Below, piece after piece: positions 5,585 to 12,135 of a DNA stretch of 12,135 nt; position 1 is the stretch's first letter; every line of letters begins with the position of its first letter. The DNA is from Candidatus Sumerlaeota bacterium. Its GTDB lineage: Bacteria; Sumerlaeota; Sumerlaeia; JADFCT01. The translations under genes were made by a program, and so were the position numbers. A model generated the notes under the pieces. It had not been told where the DNA came from. It ran no database searches and saw nothing but the letters and a program-made list of their open reading frames with translations. The DNA is taken from the NCBI GenBank assembly GCA_026398575.1, contig JAPLSP010000106.1:3170-15304 (forward strand), in the 5' to 3' direction.

Positions 5585-6634
5585 CTCCGTCACAACCTTG
5601 TGCGCGATGTCTCGCAGGAATACAGCGTCTTTCTCGGTGACAGCGTCGGGACGGTACGTGAGTTTTCGCGCGTCTTCTTTGAAGAAGAATTCATACCAGA
5701 CGCAGCCGCCAAGATATTCGCCGGCGGGGCTCGCGTGTTTCATATCCAGCGAGAGTTTGTGTGTGCCGCTGGTGGTTTGATATTTGTATCCGATGTAGAG
5801 CGACTTGGGTTCTTTCGGCAGAGCGGGATAGGGAGGTTTTTTGTAGTCAAAATTTGGATCGGGCTTGTATTTCCAATCGTCGTTTTCCTGCGCGAGTTGG
5901 AAGGCGTCGCCGCAGGGGATGACCTTCAGTCCTCCCAGCTCCCTGGCGATGGTGTGATAGGCCTTGGTCAGGTCCTGATACATCTTCTCCTGGGTGTAAC
6001 CCTTCACATATATTAAGGTGTCGTCGGGGCGGTATGCCCACGTTTGATGGATCACGATCTCGGCCTGCGGAGCGTATTTTTTTATGTAGTCGGAAAGATT
6101 CTTCGCGCTCGGGCGGTAGCTCTCGATCTTGTGGCTCACAGTGCTCAACTGTTGAATCGTCACGAAATCCCATTTCTCGGCGGTGAGCATTTCTTTCAGT
6201 CCCGATTTCTTCCCATTGAATGTGTAGGGCTTTCCCTGGGGATCGTCCGGAGACTCCTCGTGCTTGATCGCGAGGTTGTAATGTTTCTCCATCGAGCATC
6301 CCCCGATCATCGCATGGCCGAAGACGAGCTCGCAGCCGCCGGACGACGCCACAATTTGCTTCAAGTATTTCGTGGCGTTCACCGAAAGGCTGTTGCCGAT
6401 GGCAAGCAGTTTTACCTTTTTCGAGGACGACGCGGGATTGCCGGCTTCGGCTGCGATATTCGCGTCCTTGGCGCCCTTGGCGTCCTTGAGGTCCTTGCCG
6501 TCCTTGGCCTGTGCGATTCGTTTGCTCATAGCGGGTTCACCGGATTGGATATCGTTGATGGCGCCATTCTGTGCGACGGCGCAAGCGGCGAATAAGAGAA
6601 TAATTGAAACATACCACCCCAAAAATCTGGTCAT
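5552..6634 (-). CDS. Secreted SGNH/GDSL-like hydrolase (DUF4886 type)
   Basis: Starting at 6634 the product is 360 aa. This start is preferred over the upstream in-frame ATG at 6709 because GAGGAAAC precedes it and it opens directly into a signal peptide (MTRFLGWYVSIILLFAACAV). A lysine/aspartate/alanine-rich linker (about 40-70) follows. The SGNH fold shows KLLAIGNSLS (block I with GNS, likely nucleophile Ser82), a GG motif region (GHAMIGGCS), a VTIQQLS block, and DMKH at 297-300 as the catalytic Asp-x-x-His. This matches the DUF4886 branch of SGNH hydrolases. An extracytoplasmic esterase or polysaccharide deacetylase role is inferred; the substrate is unknown. It lies 80 nt after purN, and its 3' end was copied into the duplicated leader downstream. 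Confidence 0.85.
   Translation of the reverse strand: MTRFLGWYVSIILLFAACAVAQNGAINDIQSGEPAMSKRIAQAKDGKDLKDAKGAKDANIAAEAGNPASSSKKVKLLAIGNSLSVNATKYLKQIVASSGGCELVFGHAMIGGCSMEKHYNLAIKHEESPDDPQGKPYTFNGKKSGLKEMLTAEKWDFVTIQQLSTVSHKIESYRPSAKNLSDYIKKYAPQAEIVIHQTWAYRPDDTLIYVKGYTQEKMYQDLTKAYHTIARELGGLKVIPCGDAFQLAQENDDWKYKPDPNFDYKKPPYPALPKEPKSLYIGYKYQTTSGTHKLSLDMKHASPAGEYLGGCVWYEFFFKEDARKLTYRPDAVTEKDAVFLRDIAHKVVTEGAKPQGWPLK
6464..6508 (-). repeat. 5 x 9-bp tandem repeat coding the K-D-x linker
   Basis: Five head-to-tail 9-mers (gtccttggc type on the plus strand) lie inside the SGNH hydrolase gene. They encode a repeating KD(A/G/L) linker between the signal peptide and the hydrolase domain. The array is in frame, so copy-number change would only alter linker length. 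Confidence 0.75.
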
Positions 6635-6653
6635 GATCTTGTTTCCTCGTTTC

Positions 6654-6684
6654 AGTATGATTCTGTTTTTCATCATTCTGTCAA
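6654..6684 (-). promoter_or_regulatory. Candidate sigma70 promoter for the SGNH hydrolase
   Basis: A perfect TTGACA (6684-6679 on the minus strand) is followed after 19 nt by CATACT (6659-6654). The predicted transcript would start only about 13 nt before the GTG-free ATG at 6634. The spacer is longer than the optimum, so this is tentative. If real, the hydrolase is expressed independently of purN. Confidence 0.3.
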
Positions 6685-6714
6685 AACACGCGCAGTTATT
6701 CTCTTCCACTGGAG

Positions 6715-7314
6715 CTATAGCACAATCCCTCCTTCTGCGATTTTGCGTAGCACGCGCGGGTAGATTTTATGTTCTTCCTTCAGGACGCGCTGCTGAAGAA
6801 TTTCGGGGGTGTCGCCCGGAATAACAGGGACTTCGGCTTGTTCGAGAATGCGGCCATGGTCGTAAACCGCGTCCACGACGTGGATCGTCACGCCGGTGAC
6901 CGCGTCGCCCGAGGCCAGGACTTTTTCGTGGACGTGAATGCCGTAGCAGCCGGGACCGCCATGTTTGGGCAGGAGCGCGGGATGGATGTTGAGGATGCGC
7001 CCGCGGAAAGCGGCCAGCGTCTTGGGACCGATTTTTTTCATGTATCCGGCCAGGCAGAGGATTTGCGCGCCGGCTTCGAGCATCGCGTCGCGGACCGCTG
7101 CATCGAGCGCGTCCGGGTCCGGATGCGTTACAGTGGAGATATGCCGTATAGCCACTCCGTCGCGATGCGCTCGCGTGATGGCGCCGGCCGCGCTATTGTT
7201 GGTGATAAGCAGGACGACGCGCGCGTCGAGTTCGCCCGCGGCGATCGCGTCCAAGATTGCCTGAAAATTCGAGCCTCCGCCCGAGGCCAGTACGCCCAGA
7301 TTCAGTTTCGCCAT
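6715..7314 (-). CDS. purN: Phosphoribosylglycinamide formyltransferase (GAR transformylase)
   Basis: This 199-aa cytosolic enzyme transfers a formyl group from 10-formyltetrahydrofolate to GAR, the third step of purine synthesis. The N-terminus LGVLASGGGSNFQAI binds the nucleotide phosphate. The catalytic trio is present: Asn109 and His111 in ILNIHPALLP, and Asp152 in HVVDAVYDHG, equivalent to Asn106/His108/Asp144 of the E. coli enzyme. The folate-loop region reads GGPGCYGIHVHEKVLASG instead of the commoner GLHTH form, a variation seen in non-proteobacterial PurN. Length is normal. It is divergent from the ABC ATPase across a repeat-filled gap, and no other pur gene is in the window. Confidence 0.95.
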   Translation of the reverse strand: MAKLNLGVLASGGGSNFQAILDAIAAGELDARVVLLITNNSAAGAITRAHRDGVAIRHISTVTHPDPDALDAAVRDAMLEAGAQILCLAGYMKKIGPKTLAAFRGRILNIHPALLPKHGGPGCYGIHVHEKVLASGDAVTGVTIHVVDAVYDHGRILEQAEVPVIPGDTPEILQQRVLKEEHKIYPRVLRKIAEGGIVL

Positions 7315-7396
7315 AATAGCGCCTCGTAATGGCTAAAGCCTTGTCGAGAAGCCGCGCTAAAGCGCGCTTGAAAGCATTGACCCTGCCTTTATCCCA

Positions 7397-7577
7397 CCGG
7401 CTGAAGCCGGGGGCAAGGAGGAACCTGCTGAAGCAGGTTGGCCTCGATTGCCCAAGCTCCAGGAGGCGATTGAAAAACCGGCTGAAGCCGGGGGCAAGGA
7501 GGAACCTGCTGAAGCAGGTTGGCCGCGATTGCCCTCGCTCCAGGATGCGGTTGAGGAGCCTGCTGAAGCAGGTTGGC
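7397..7577 (+). repeat. 81-bp tandem repeat with GCTGAAGC hairpins (2.3 copies)
   Basis: Two near-identical 81-bp units start at 7397 and 7478. Each carries two small hairpins, CCGGCTGAAGCCGG and CCTGCTGAAGCAGG (6-bp stems, GA loop), separated by GGGCAAGGAGGAA. A third partial unit (7558-7577) has only the second hairpin. The units lie between divergent purN and the ABC ATPase and produce long spurious proline/leucine-rich frames. Similar CTGAAG palindromes are widespread between genes in several environmental phyla. The rest of the 7315-7681 gap holds only a candidate promoter. Confidence 0.85.
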
Positions 7578-7602
7578 ATATAAAGCGGCCATAAAATAGG
7601 AT
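7573..7602 (+). promoter_or_regulatory. Candidate promoter of the ABC ATPase
   Basis: TTGGCA (7573-7578) and TAGGAT (7597-7602) are separated by 18 nt and match the sigma70 consensus at 5 of 6 and 4 of 6 places. The -35 lies inside the end of the last repeat unit, so the repeat may have supplied it. Judged by eye only. Confidence 0.3.
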
Positions 7603-7681
7603 TTCGAATTGCGGGCGTTCAACCGAAATCGTCTTTATGGCCTTGATGCGCGGCGGATTATCGGGAGAATCTTTTCCAGCC

Positions 7682-8437
7682 ATGAGCCATCATATTGTCG
7701 AAGTTCATGATCTTCAGTACGCCTATGCAGACGGTGTGCAGGCGCTGCGAGGCGTTTCGTTTCGCATCACGCACGGCGAATCGGTGGGGATCGTCGGGGC
7801 AAACGGCGCGGGCAAATCCACACTGCTGCTGCACTTGAACGGCTGCCTGCGGGCGCAGTCGGGCGCCGTGCGGATCGGCGATTATCCCCTGAACCCCGAA
7901 ACGCTGCTCTACGCGCGGCGCAGCGTCGGCCTGCTGTTTCAGAACCCGGACGATCAGCTCATCATGCCGACGGTCTATGACGACGTGGCCTTCGGGCCGC
8001 TGAATCTGGGATTGCCGCCCGCCGAGGTCGAGGCGCGCGTGCGTGAGGCGCTTGAAAAAGTAGAGGCGTCGGATTTGCGCGACCGCGCGCCGTATCACTT
8101 GTCGGGCGGCGAAAAGCGCTCGGTCTCCATTGCCGCCGTGCTTTCGATGTCGCCCGATATTCTGGCGATGGACGAGCCGTCTTCGGGCTTGGACCCGCGC
8201 GCGCGCCGGCGGCTGATCGAACTGCTGCGGACCTTCACGCACACAAAGATCATCGCCTCGCACGACCTGGACATGATCCTGGATTTATGCGAACGGACGA
8301 TTGTCATGCATGAAGGCCGCGTACGCGCCGACGGTCCGACCATGGAAATCTTTCGCGACGTGGAGCTGCTGGCGACATGCCACCTCGAACCGCCGCTGCG
8401 GATGCAGGGATGCCCGGTATGCAGCGCGAAGAAATAA
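7682..8437 (+). CDS. CbiO/EcfA-type ABC transporter ATPase
   Basis: From the preferred start at 7682 (MSHHIVEV) the protein has 251 aa. An in-frame ATG at 7637 would add 15 residues without a Shine-Dalgarno, whereas GGGAGA lies 14 nt before 7682. It has Walker A GANGAGKST (39-47), a Q-loop in FQNPDDQL, signature LSGGEKRS (140-147), Walker B LAMDEP with Glu165, and H-loop ASHDLD. The QNPDDQ motif and overall length are typical of energy-coupling-factor and cobalt/nickel importers (CbiO, NikO, EcfA). No permease (CbiM/CbiQ/EcfT) or S-component is in the window, so the partner and substrate are unknown. The C-terminus carries CPVC, a possible metal-binding pair. Confidence 0.9.
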   Translation: MSHHIVEVHDLQYAYADGVQALRGVSFRITHGESVGIVGANGAGKSTLLLHLNGCLRAQSGAVRIGDYPLNPETLLYARRSVGLLFQNPDDQLIMPTVYDDVAFGPLNLGLPPAEVEARVREALEKVEASDLRDRAPYHLSGGEKRSVSIAAVLSMSPDILAMDEPSSGLDPRARRRLIELLRTFTHTKIIASHDLDMILDLCERTIVMHEGRVRADGPTMEIFRDVELLATCHLEPPLRMQGCPVCSAKK

Positions 8438-8515
8438 AGAGCGAATTAAATCTGGACTTCCCATCAGTGCGGGCTAAACTCCATGGCAGCTGGAATATGA
8501 GCGTTTTTCCGAGAT

Positions 8516-8718
8516 GCCCTGAAAGGGCGAAAGAATCCAGCCCAGGGCAACGCCCTGGGATAAGAACGCGCAAAATGAGAAGAGCCCTGAAAGGGCGAAA
8601 GATGCGATCTGCGGCCTTTCCTCGATATCTCTTTCGCCCCTACAGGGCTAAAATGAAATGAGGATCGTCTGTTCCCAGGGCGTTGCCCTGGGCTGATCTC
8701 TTTTGGCCCTTACAGGGC
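8516..8718. repeat. Nested inverted-repeat element between convergent genes
   Basis: Five small palindromes lie here: GCCCTGAAAGGGC (8516-8528, 8584-8596), CCCAGGGCAACGCCCTGGG (8541-8559), GCCCCTACAGGGC (8636-8648), CCCAGGGCGTTGCCCTGGG (8674-8692) and GCCCTTACAGGGC (8706-8718). The left block 8516-8559 is an almost exact inverted copy of 8674-8718, and 8584-8605 is inverted against 8627-8648, so the whole can fold as one large nested cruciform. It sits between the convergent ends of the ABC ATPase and rsmD and may act as a bidirectional terminator or mRNA-stabilising structure, which is inferred. The rest of the 8438-8748 gap shows no gene. Confidence 0.85.
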
Positions 8719-8748
8719 AGGGCTCTTGCTGTGGGAAATGCAGGCGCT

Positions 8749-9378
8749 TCATCCTGCCCCTGATTCTGTCCCTGATTCTGTCCCTGATTCCGTCCCTGAT
8801 TCTGATTCGTTGCGATCCTGATTATCCGGCTCGAACAGGTATATCCTCACCTGCGTGTCGCCGTAGAGTTTGTCTTTGATGAGCGCCAGCGGCGCAGGCG
8901 CGACGATGATTTCGCCGCGGCGGGTTTCGGCCATCACGACCGCTTCCGGCGCCAGCCAGCCGTATTGGACCAGCGCCTGGAGCGTTGGCGTGATCAAACC
9001 TTTCTCATAAGGCGGATCTAAAAAAACAATATTGAAAGGAGCGCGGGCCGCGGCGTCTTTGGCCAGCGCTTCGGGCAACTGCGCTCTGACGATCGCGATC
9101 CGGTCTTCACAGCCCAATGTGTGGGCGCTCCCGGCAATCAGCCCCAGGCGCTCGCGATGATTGTCCATGAACTGGCAGAACGCGGCGCCGCGGCTGAGCG
9201 CCTCGAACCCAAGGGCGCCGGCGCCGGCGAATAAATCCAGCGCGCGGGCGTTCTCGGTCCATTCCATCAACATGGAAAAAATCGCTTCCCGCGTCCGGCC
9301 CAACGTCGGGCGGGCGTCCAATCCTTTGGGCGACTCCAGCTTCCGCCCACGCCATTGGCCTCCCAAAATGCGAAGCAT
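8749..9378 (-). CDS. rsmD: 16S rRNA (guanine(966)-N2)-methyltransferase RsmD
   Basis: This 209-aa Rossmann methyltransferase modifies G966 of 16S rRNA in the assembled 30S subunit. LRILGGQWRGRKL at the N-terminus and RPTLGRTREAIFSML are family hallmarks. SAM binds at ALDLFAGAGALGFEALSRGA (about 47-66), and the catalytic motif is DPPY (121-124). The normal domain ends near residue 183. About 25 extra residues follow, ending in an SGTE repeat encoded by a 12-bp tandem array. An AGGA lies 8 nt before the ATG. Confidence 0.95.
   Translation of the reverse strand: MLRILGGQWRGRKLESPKGLDARPTLGRTREAIFSMLMEWTENARALDLFAGAGALGFEALSRGAAFCQFMDNHRERLGLIAGSAHTLGCEDRIAIVRAQLPEALAKDAAARAPFNIVFLDPPYEKGLITPTLQALVQYGWLAPEAVVMAETRRGEIIVAPAPLALIKDKLYGDTQVRIYLFEPDNQDRNESESGTESGTESGTESGAG
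8758..8805 (-). repeat. 4 x 12-bp tandem repeat in the rsmD tail
   Basis: Four CCCTGATTCTGT-type 12-mers (plus strand) run head to tail inside the last codons of rsmD and encode SGTE repeats. One C/T difference is seen in the third unit. The array is in frame, so unit gain or loss keeps the stop codon in place. Confidence 0.85.
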
Positions 9379-9462
9379 CGAAATTGTCCTGGTAATTTGT
9401 AAGCTGCAGCGATGTTAGCCGCAGCGAATCTTATGAATCTTGAGCAGCCGGATGCAAGAGAC

Positions 9463-9600
9463 GTTTCGTGTTTCGTGTTTCGTGTTCCCCTCTCCGCGTC
9501 TCCCAAGGACCAACACAGACCAACACGGACCGGCACGGACTGACACGGACTGGCGCTGGCTTTCTCCGCGTCTCCCCTCTCCCCTCTCCCTGACCCCCTT
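9463..9600. repeat. Mosaic of 7-bp and 10-bp tandem arrays
   Basis: The rsmD-to-TPR gap (9379-9648) holds no gene. It has GTTTCGT repeated about 3.4 times (9463-9486) and five GACCAACACG-type decamers (9508-9557). The decamers are flanked by a perfect 14-bp direct repeat TCTCCGCGTCTCCC (9491-9504 and 9563-9576). A CTCCCCT-rich tract to about 9592 follows. The reverse strand reads as the ACACGAA and GGAGACGC heptad types known as dispersed short repeats in cyanobacteria, Chloroflexi and PVC-type genomes. Confidence 0.8.
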
Positions 9601-9648
9601 GAAAATCCCGTTGCAAGCTCCTGGGTCTTTGAGCTCAGAATCGAAGTC

Positions 9649-10146
9649 ATGAAAGCGTTGCGCTTCCGCCGCCGTCAGCCGTTGCTGATTCTTTGCGCCT
9701 TCGGGGCCGCAGGAGGGTTGTATCTCCTGCTGTCCGGCGGGGGCGCCTCCGGGCTATTCGGAAACTCCGGCGCCGCGGGCCATGGCGATCCTGCGTCTGA
9801 AATCAAGGAGCTGGAAAAAACAATCGCGCTAGGCGCCGCGCCGGTCGAGGTATGGACTCGCTACGGTGAATGCCTGGCGACGCTCAAGCGCTATGATCAG
9901 GCCGCGCGGGCTTATGAAATGGCGCTCAAACTCGAGCCGATCAATCGCAGGCTTCAGCTGCAGCGCGGCGTGGCGCTGGCGCTCAATTCGGACGTCGAAG
10001 GCTTTTATCAGTTCGTTGCGGAAGTGGCCATCAACGATCCCCGTCTGACGGTGGATATGATCCGGCGCGAAGAATGCAAACCTCTCCTCAAAGACCCGCG
10101 CATAGACAAAGTTTACCGAGAAGCCCTGGCGCAATATGTGGATTAA
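9649..10146 (+). CDS. Membrane-anchored TPR protein (165 aa)
   Basis: The N-terminus (MKALRFRRRQPLLIL) has a basic head and a hydrophobic segment to about residue 30, a signal anchor or uncleaved signal peptide. A Gly/Ser/Ala-rich linker follows to about 48. Helical repeats fit tetratricopeptide units: VWTRYGECLATLKRYDQAAR and AYEMALKLEPINRRLQL (about 65-105). The C-terminal region (DMIRREECKPLLKDPRIDKV) resembles the tail seen in TPR proteins that end in a half repeat. A scaffold role in the periplasm or at the membrane is inferred. The Shine-Dalgarno is weak. It is followed by the AlbA_2 gene after 56 nt. Confidence 0.8.
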   Translation: MKALRFRRRQPLLILCAFGAAGGLYLLLSGGGASGLFGNSGAAGHGDPASEIKELEKTIALGAAPVEVWTRYGECLATLKRYDQAARAYEMALKLEPINRRLQLQRGVALALNSDVEGFYQFVAEVAINDPRLTVDMIRREECKPLLKDPRIDKVYREALAQYVD

Positions 10147-10202
10147 TGGAAGAATGAAGGCTGCGGAGAGATATCATCAAGGCGCAAGCAAAGGCTAGCT
10201 TA

Positions 10203-11387
10203 ATGCATAAAATTCTAACGGATATAGCACAGGGTGAAGACCAGCGGCGCGAATTCAAGCGCGAGGTGGATAATCCCGAGAGCATGGCGGGCGAAATTGT
10301 GGCGTTCGCGAACAGCGAGGGCGGAACGCTTTATTTGGGCGTAAATGATGATGGAAGCATATTTGGGGTGGGCAACGTTGAAACGGCGTTTCAAACGCTT
10401 ACTAATATTTGCCAGGACCGTTGTATTCCTCCGGTTAGCCCTATCATCGAGCAGATCGCGCTCGATAGAGGCTATATCCTATCGCTGAAAGTCGCCTCCG
10501 AACTCAATCGTCTCAAGCCTTATCGCACGGCAGGTGGCCGGTTTTATATCCGAGTAGGCAAAGACAAAAAAGACGCTACCGGCCGCGAACTGATGCGCAT
10601 CGCGCAAGCGGCGGGAGAGATGCATTACGATGAGAGTCCAGTGGTAGGCGCCGGTTTGTCGGAGCTTTCTTTGCCGGTATTCTCCGCTTATCATGAGAAA
10701 CAATTCGGCGTTTCGCTGGACGAACAGCTGGCCGAAAGCGGTTTGGACCTTGTGGCATTGTTGAGAAATATGCGTCTGTCGCAGAATATAGATGGGGAAG
10801 AGATGCTGACGGTCGCCGCTGTCTTGATTTTTGGCGCCGCGCCGCAGCGCTTCCTGCCTCAGAGCCGTCTGTCGGCAGTTGCCTTTTCGGGCGCCAATGA
10901 GGATTCGGATATCCTCGACCGCCGTGAGATCACAGGGCGATTGCCGGATATTTTGTCCGACGCCAAGTTATTCCTTGAGCGTAATATCCGAATGCCCGCG
11001 CGCGAACAAGGGTTCCATCGCGAAGATATCGAGCTTTATGATCGCAAAGCGCTGGGTGAGGCGCTCGTCAATGCGATTGCCCATCGTGACTACAGCCTGA
11101 GCGGATCGCAAATCCGGCTTTTCATCTTTAGCGATCGGATTGAAGTGCGCAGTCCAGGCCGCCTTCCCAATTCCATCACACTTGAAAATATCCGTCTTGG
11201 GGTCCATGCCGAACGCAATCGGGCTATTGCGACGCTGCTAACCCAATTAGGTCTGATGAGCGCCATCGGGACCGGCATTCCACGCTTGATCATCCGGTTA
11301 TCCCGTCTTTGTTCGGGCCGCGAACCCAGCTTTGAGTATGTTGGTGAGGAGCTACGGGTTCGCATCATGGCAAAATGCATTGTGTAA
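10203..11387 (+). CDS. AlbA_2 (Schlafen-like) and HATPase_c_4 domain protein
   Basis: The N-terminal AlbA_2/Schlafen-type nucleic-acid-binding domain is clear (about 8-125): GEDQRREFKREVD, MAGEIVAFANSEGGTLYLGV and GRFYIRVGKDKK. A middle segment with an FGVSLDEQ-type pattern links to a C-terminal GHKL/HATPase_c_4 region (about 285-380): EALVNAIAHRDYSLSG, IEVRSPGRLP and GTGIPRLI. Full-length members (394 aa here) are often labelled 'ATP-dependent DNA helicase RecG-related' although they lack helicase motifs; suggested roles are transcription regulation and phage defence. No second defence gene is adjacent. The ATG has a weak AAGG 8 nt upstream. Confidence 0.9.
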   Translation: MHKILTDIAQGEDQRREFKREVDNPESMAGEIVAFANSEGGTLYLGVNDDGSIFGVGNVETAFQTLTNICQDRCIPPVSPIIEQIALDRGYILSLKVASELNRLKPYRTAGGRFYIRVGKDKKDATGRELMRIAQAAGEMHYDESPVVGAGLSELSLPVFSAYHEKQFGVSLDEQLAESGLDLVALLRNMRLSQNIDGEEMLTVAAVLIFGAAPQRFLPQSRLSAVAFSGANEDSDILDRREITGRLPDILSDAKLFLERNIRMPAREQGFHREDIELYDRKALGEALVNAIAHRDYSLSGSQIRLFIFSDRIEVRSPGRLPNSITLENIRLGVHAERNRAIATLLTQLGLMSAIGTGIPRLIIRLSRLCSGREPSFEYVGEELRVRIMAKCIV

Positions 11388-11651
11388 TATGGCAACTCCA
11401 TAAAATCCGCGAATTGGCAGTATGTTGCAAATTGCACGATTGGTGTTGCAATTGCGTTGCATTATGTTTCAGTCAATTTTATTAATGCAATGCGTAATTA
11501 AAAGTTCATATATATAAAAGCATTTTAAATTTGCTTCCTAGCTAGAAATTGGCCCGAAACTGGTTATAAGTCTATCGGAGATATTTTCATTCCTGTTGCG
11601 TCCCAATTCAAGTAACAAGCGCCTTTGTATTTCGTAAGAGGGGAGGGGCTT
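11388..11651. other. AT-rich intergenic region with TTGCA-rich inverted repeat
   Basis: There is no gene here. TTGCA/TGCAA motifs cluster at 11424-11493. GCGTTGCATTA (11454-11464) is inverted with one mismatch at TAATGCAATGC (11483-11493) across an 18-nt loop, a possible operator or stem-loop. A TATATATAAA tract (near 11508) and a TATAAG (11565-11570) could serve as -10 elements for the CBM48 gene, but no matching -35 at proper spacing is seen. Base composition is clearly more AT-rich than the flanking genes. Confidence 0.5.
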
Positions 11652-11936
11652 ATGATCCTTCATAAAAAGGATGGCACGACTCGGTTTGTTTTTGAAAACA
11701 ACAAAGCCAGCTCAGTCTATCTGGTCGGAGATTTTAATGGATGGGATGAGCGCGCCACGCCCATGCAGCGCCACGGAGGCGAACAGTGGGCGGTGGATTT
11801 GAAGCTCAGGGAAGGCGATTACCGCTTTCTGTACCGGGTAGGCGCACAGTGGTTCCTGGACTGGGAAATGCCCAATGTTCCCAATCCGTGGGGATCGGAT
11901 TTCTCATTGCTCCGGATTCCGGCAGCGCACGCATAA
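11652..11936 (+). CDS. Single-domain CBM48/AMPK-type glycogen-binding protein (94 aa)
   Basis: The ATG at 11652 is chosen because GGGGAGGGG lies 4 nt upstream; the longer frame starting at TTG 11625 has no such support. The protein is one Ig-like CBM48 domain: TRFVFENNKASSVYLVGDFN (about 9-28), then GWDERATPM with the conserved FNGW turn, WAVDLKLREGDYRFLYRV (about 46-63) and WFLDWEMPNVPNPWGSDFS. Such domains bind alpha-glucans in AMPK beta, GlgB and isoamylases. Here it stands alone. Stand-alone CBM48 proteins are common in several Gram-negative lineages, with unclear roles in regulation or glucan binding. Confidence 0.9.
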   Translation: MILHKKDGTTRFVFENNKASSVYLVGDFNGWDERATPMQRHGGEQWAVDLKLREGDYRFLYRVGAQWFLDWEMPNVPNPWGSDFSLLRIPAAHA

Positions 11937-12135
11937 AGCGCGCTGCTCCCCCGGAGTTTTCAAAGCGGCGGCGCACGTCTCTCCGGCAAACTATCCCAAC
12001 TTTGACATATCGTGGTTGTAAGTCTAGTGATTTCAATGCCACTATACTCCGATTCGTCACTATTCGTCACTACCGGGCATGATCCAAATTCGTTTGGGCG
12101 CGATCATTGCTCCGGAGATTGCCAGTTGTTTGTAC
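11937..12135. other. Right-edge intergenic sequence with possible promoter
   Basis: No convincing gene begins before the window ends. A perfect TTGACA (12002-12007) with TAGTGA (12025-12030) after 17 nt is a possible plus-strand promoter with a weak -10. TATACT lies at 12043-12048 but without a well-spaced -35. ATTCGTCACT occurs twice in tandem (12052-12071). Confidence 0.3.

Noticed and set aside
7397..7577. CRISPR array
   Set aside because: The units are contiguous, with no variable spacers, and the repeat contains two internal hairpins; there are no cas genes.
7193..7683. Long minus-strand frames with repeating FSRFLLAPGFSR or NLLQQV patterns
   Set aside because: They are translations of the 81-bp tandem repeats and overlap purN; periodicity comes from the DNA repeat.
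9440..9652. A 70-aa plus-strand and overlapping minus-strand frames in the tandem arrays
   Set aside because: Low-complexity translations of 7-bp and 10-bp repeats with no start signals.

Overview
The window comes from a bacterial chromosome with moderately high GC. Its housekeeping genes (comEC, purN, rsmD) are mixed with accessory genes and several intergenic repeat families. The GCTGAAGC hairpin repeats, the CCCAGGGC palindromes, the 7-10 bp tandem arrays between genes, and a DUF4886-type SGNH hydrolase suggest an uncultured member of the Planctomycetes/Verrucomicrobia/Lentisphaerae or Sumerlaeota/Hydrogenedentes type. This is an impression from gene content and repeat style; no rRNA or marker tree is available in the window.

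Layout. Positions 1-7314 are all on the minus strand. In transcription order they carry purN, a secreted SGNH hydrolase, a three-gene module of unknown function (111-aa HTH/coiled-coil protein, 182-aa protein, DUF2283 protein), a lone integron-type gene cassette, a P-loop kinase, comEC, and probably the start of one more gene at the left edge. From 7682 on, the strand is mostly plus: a CbiO/EcfA-like ABC ATPase, a TPR protein, an AlbA_2/HATPase protein and a one-domain CBM48 protein. rsmD lies convergent on the minus strand. The purN/ATPase divergent gap is filled by 81-bp tandem repeats, the ATPase/rsmD convergent gap by a nested inverted-repeat element, and the rsmD/TPR divergent gap by a mosaic of short tandem arrays.

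The most notable structure is at 3498-4237. A 575-bp unit (3587-4161) has all the parts of an integron gene cassette: a GTTGGGC core, one compact ORF, a stop codon 1 nt before an ACCCAAC inverse core, and a 75-bp attC-like fold. It sits exactly inside a degenerate copy of a leader region whose uninterrupted version lies at 5393-5584. The uninterrupted copy acts as a natural empty site: flanks match on both sides, and the join is exactly G^TT. This is a cassette caught at a secondary, non-array site with no integrase nearby. The second leader copy ends in a 22-codon remnant of the 111-aa gene, and the two leader copies bracket the three-gene module as direct repeats.

The genes do not form one pathway. 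The minus-strand module may be co-transcribed, since gaps are about 20 nt and each start has a good Shine-Dalgarno sequence, and the cassette lies downstream in the same direction. Functions of the 111-, 182-, 66- and 160-aa proteins are unknown.
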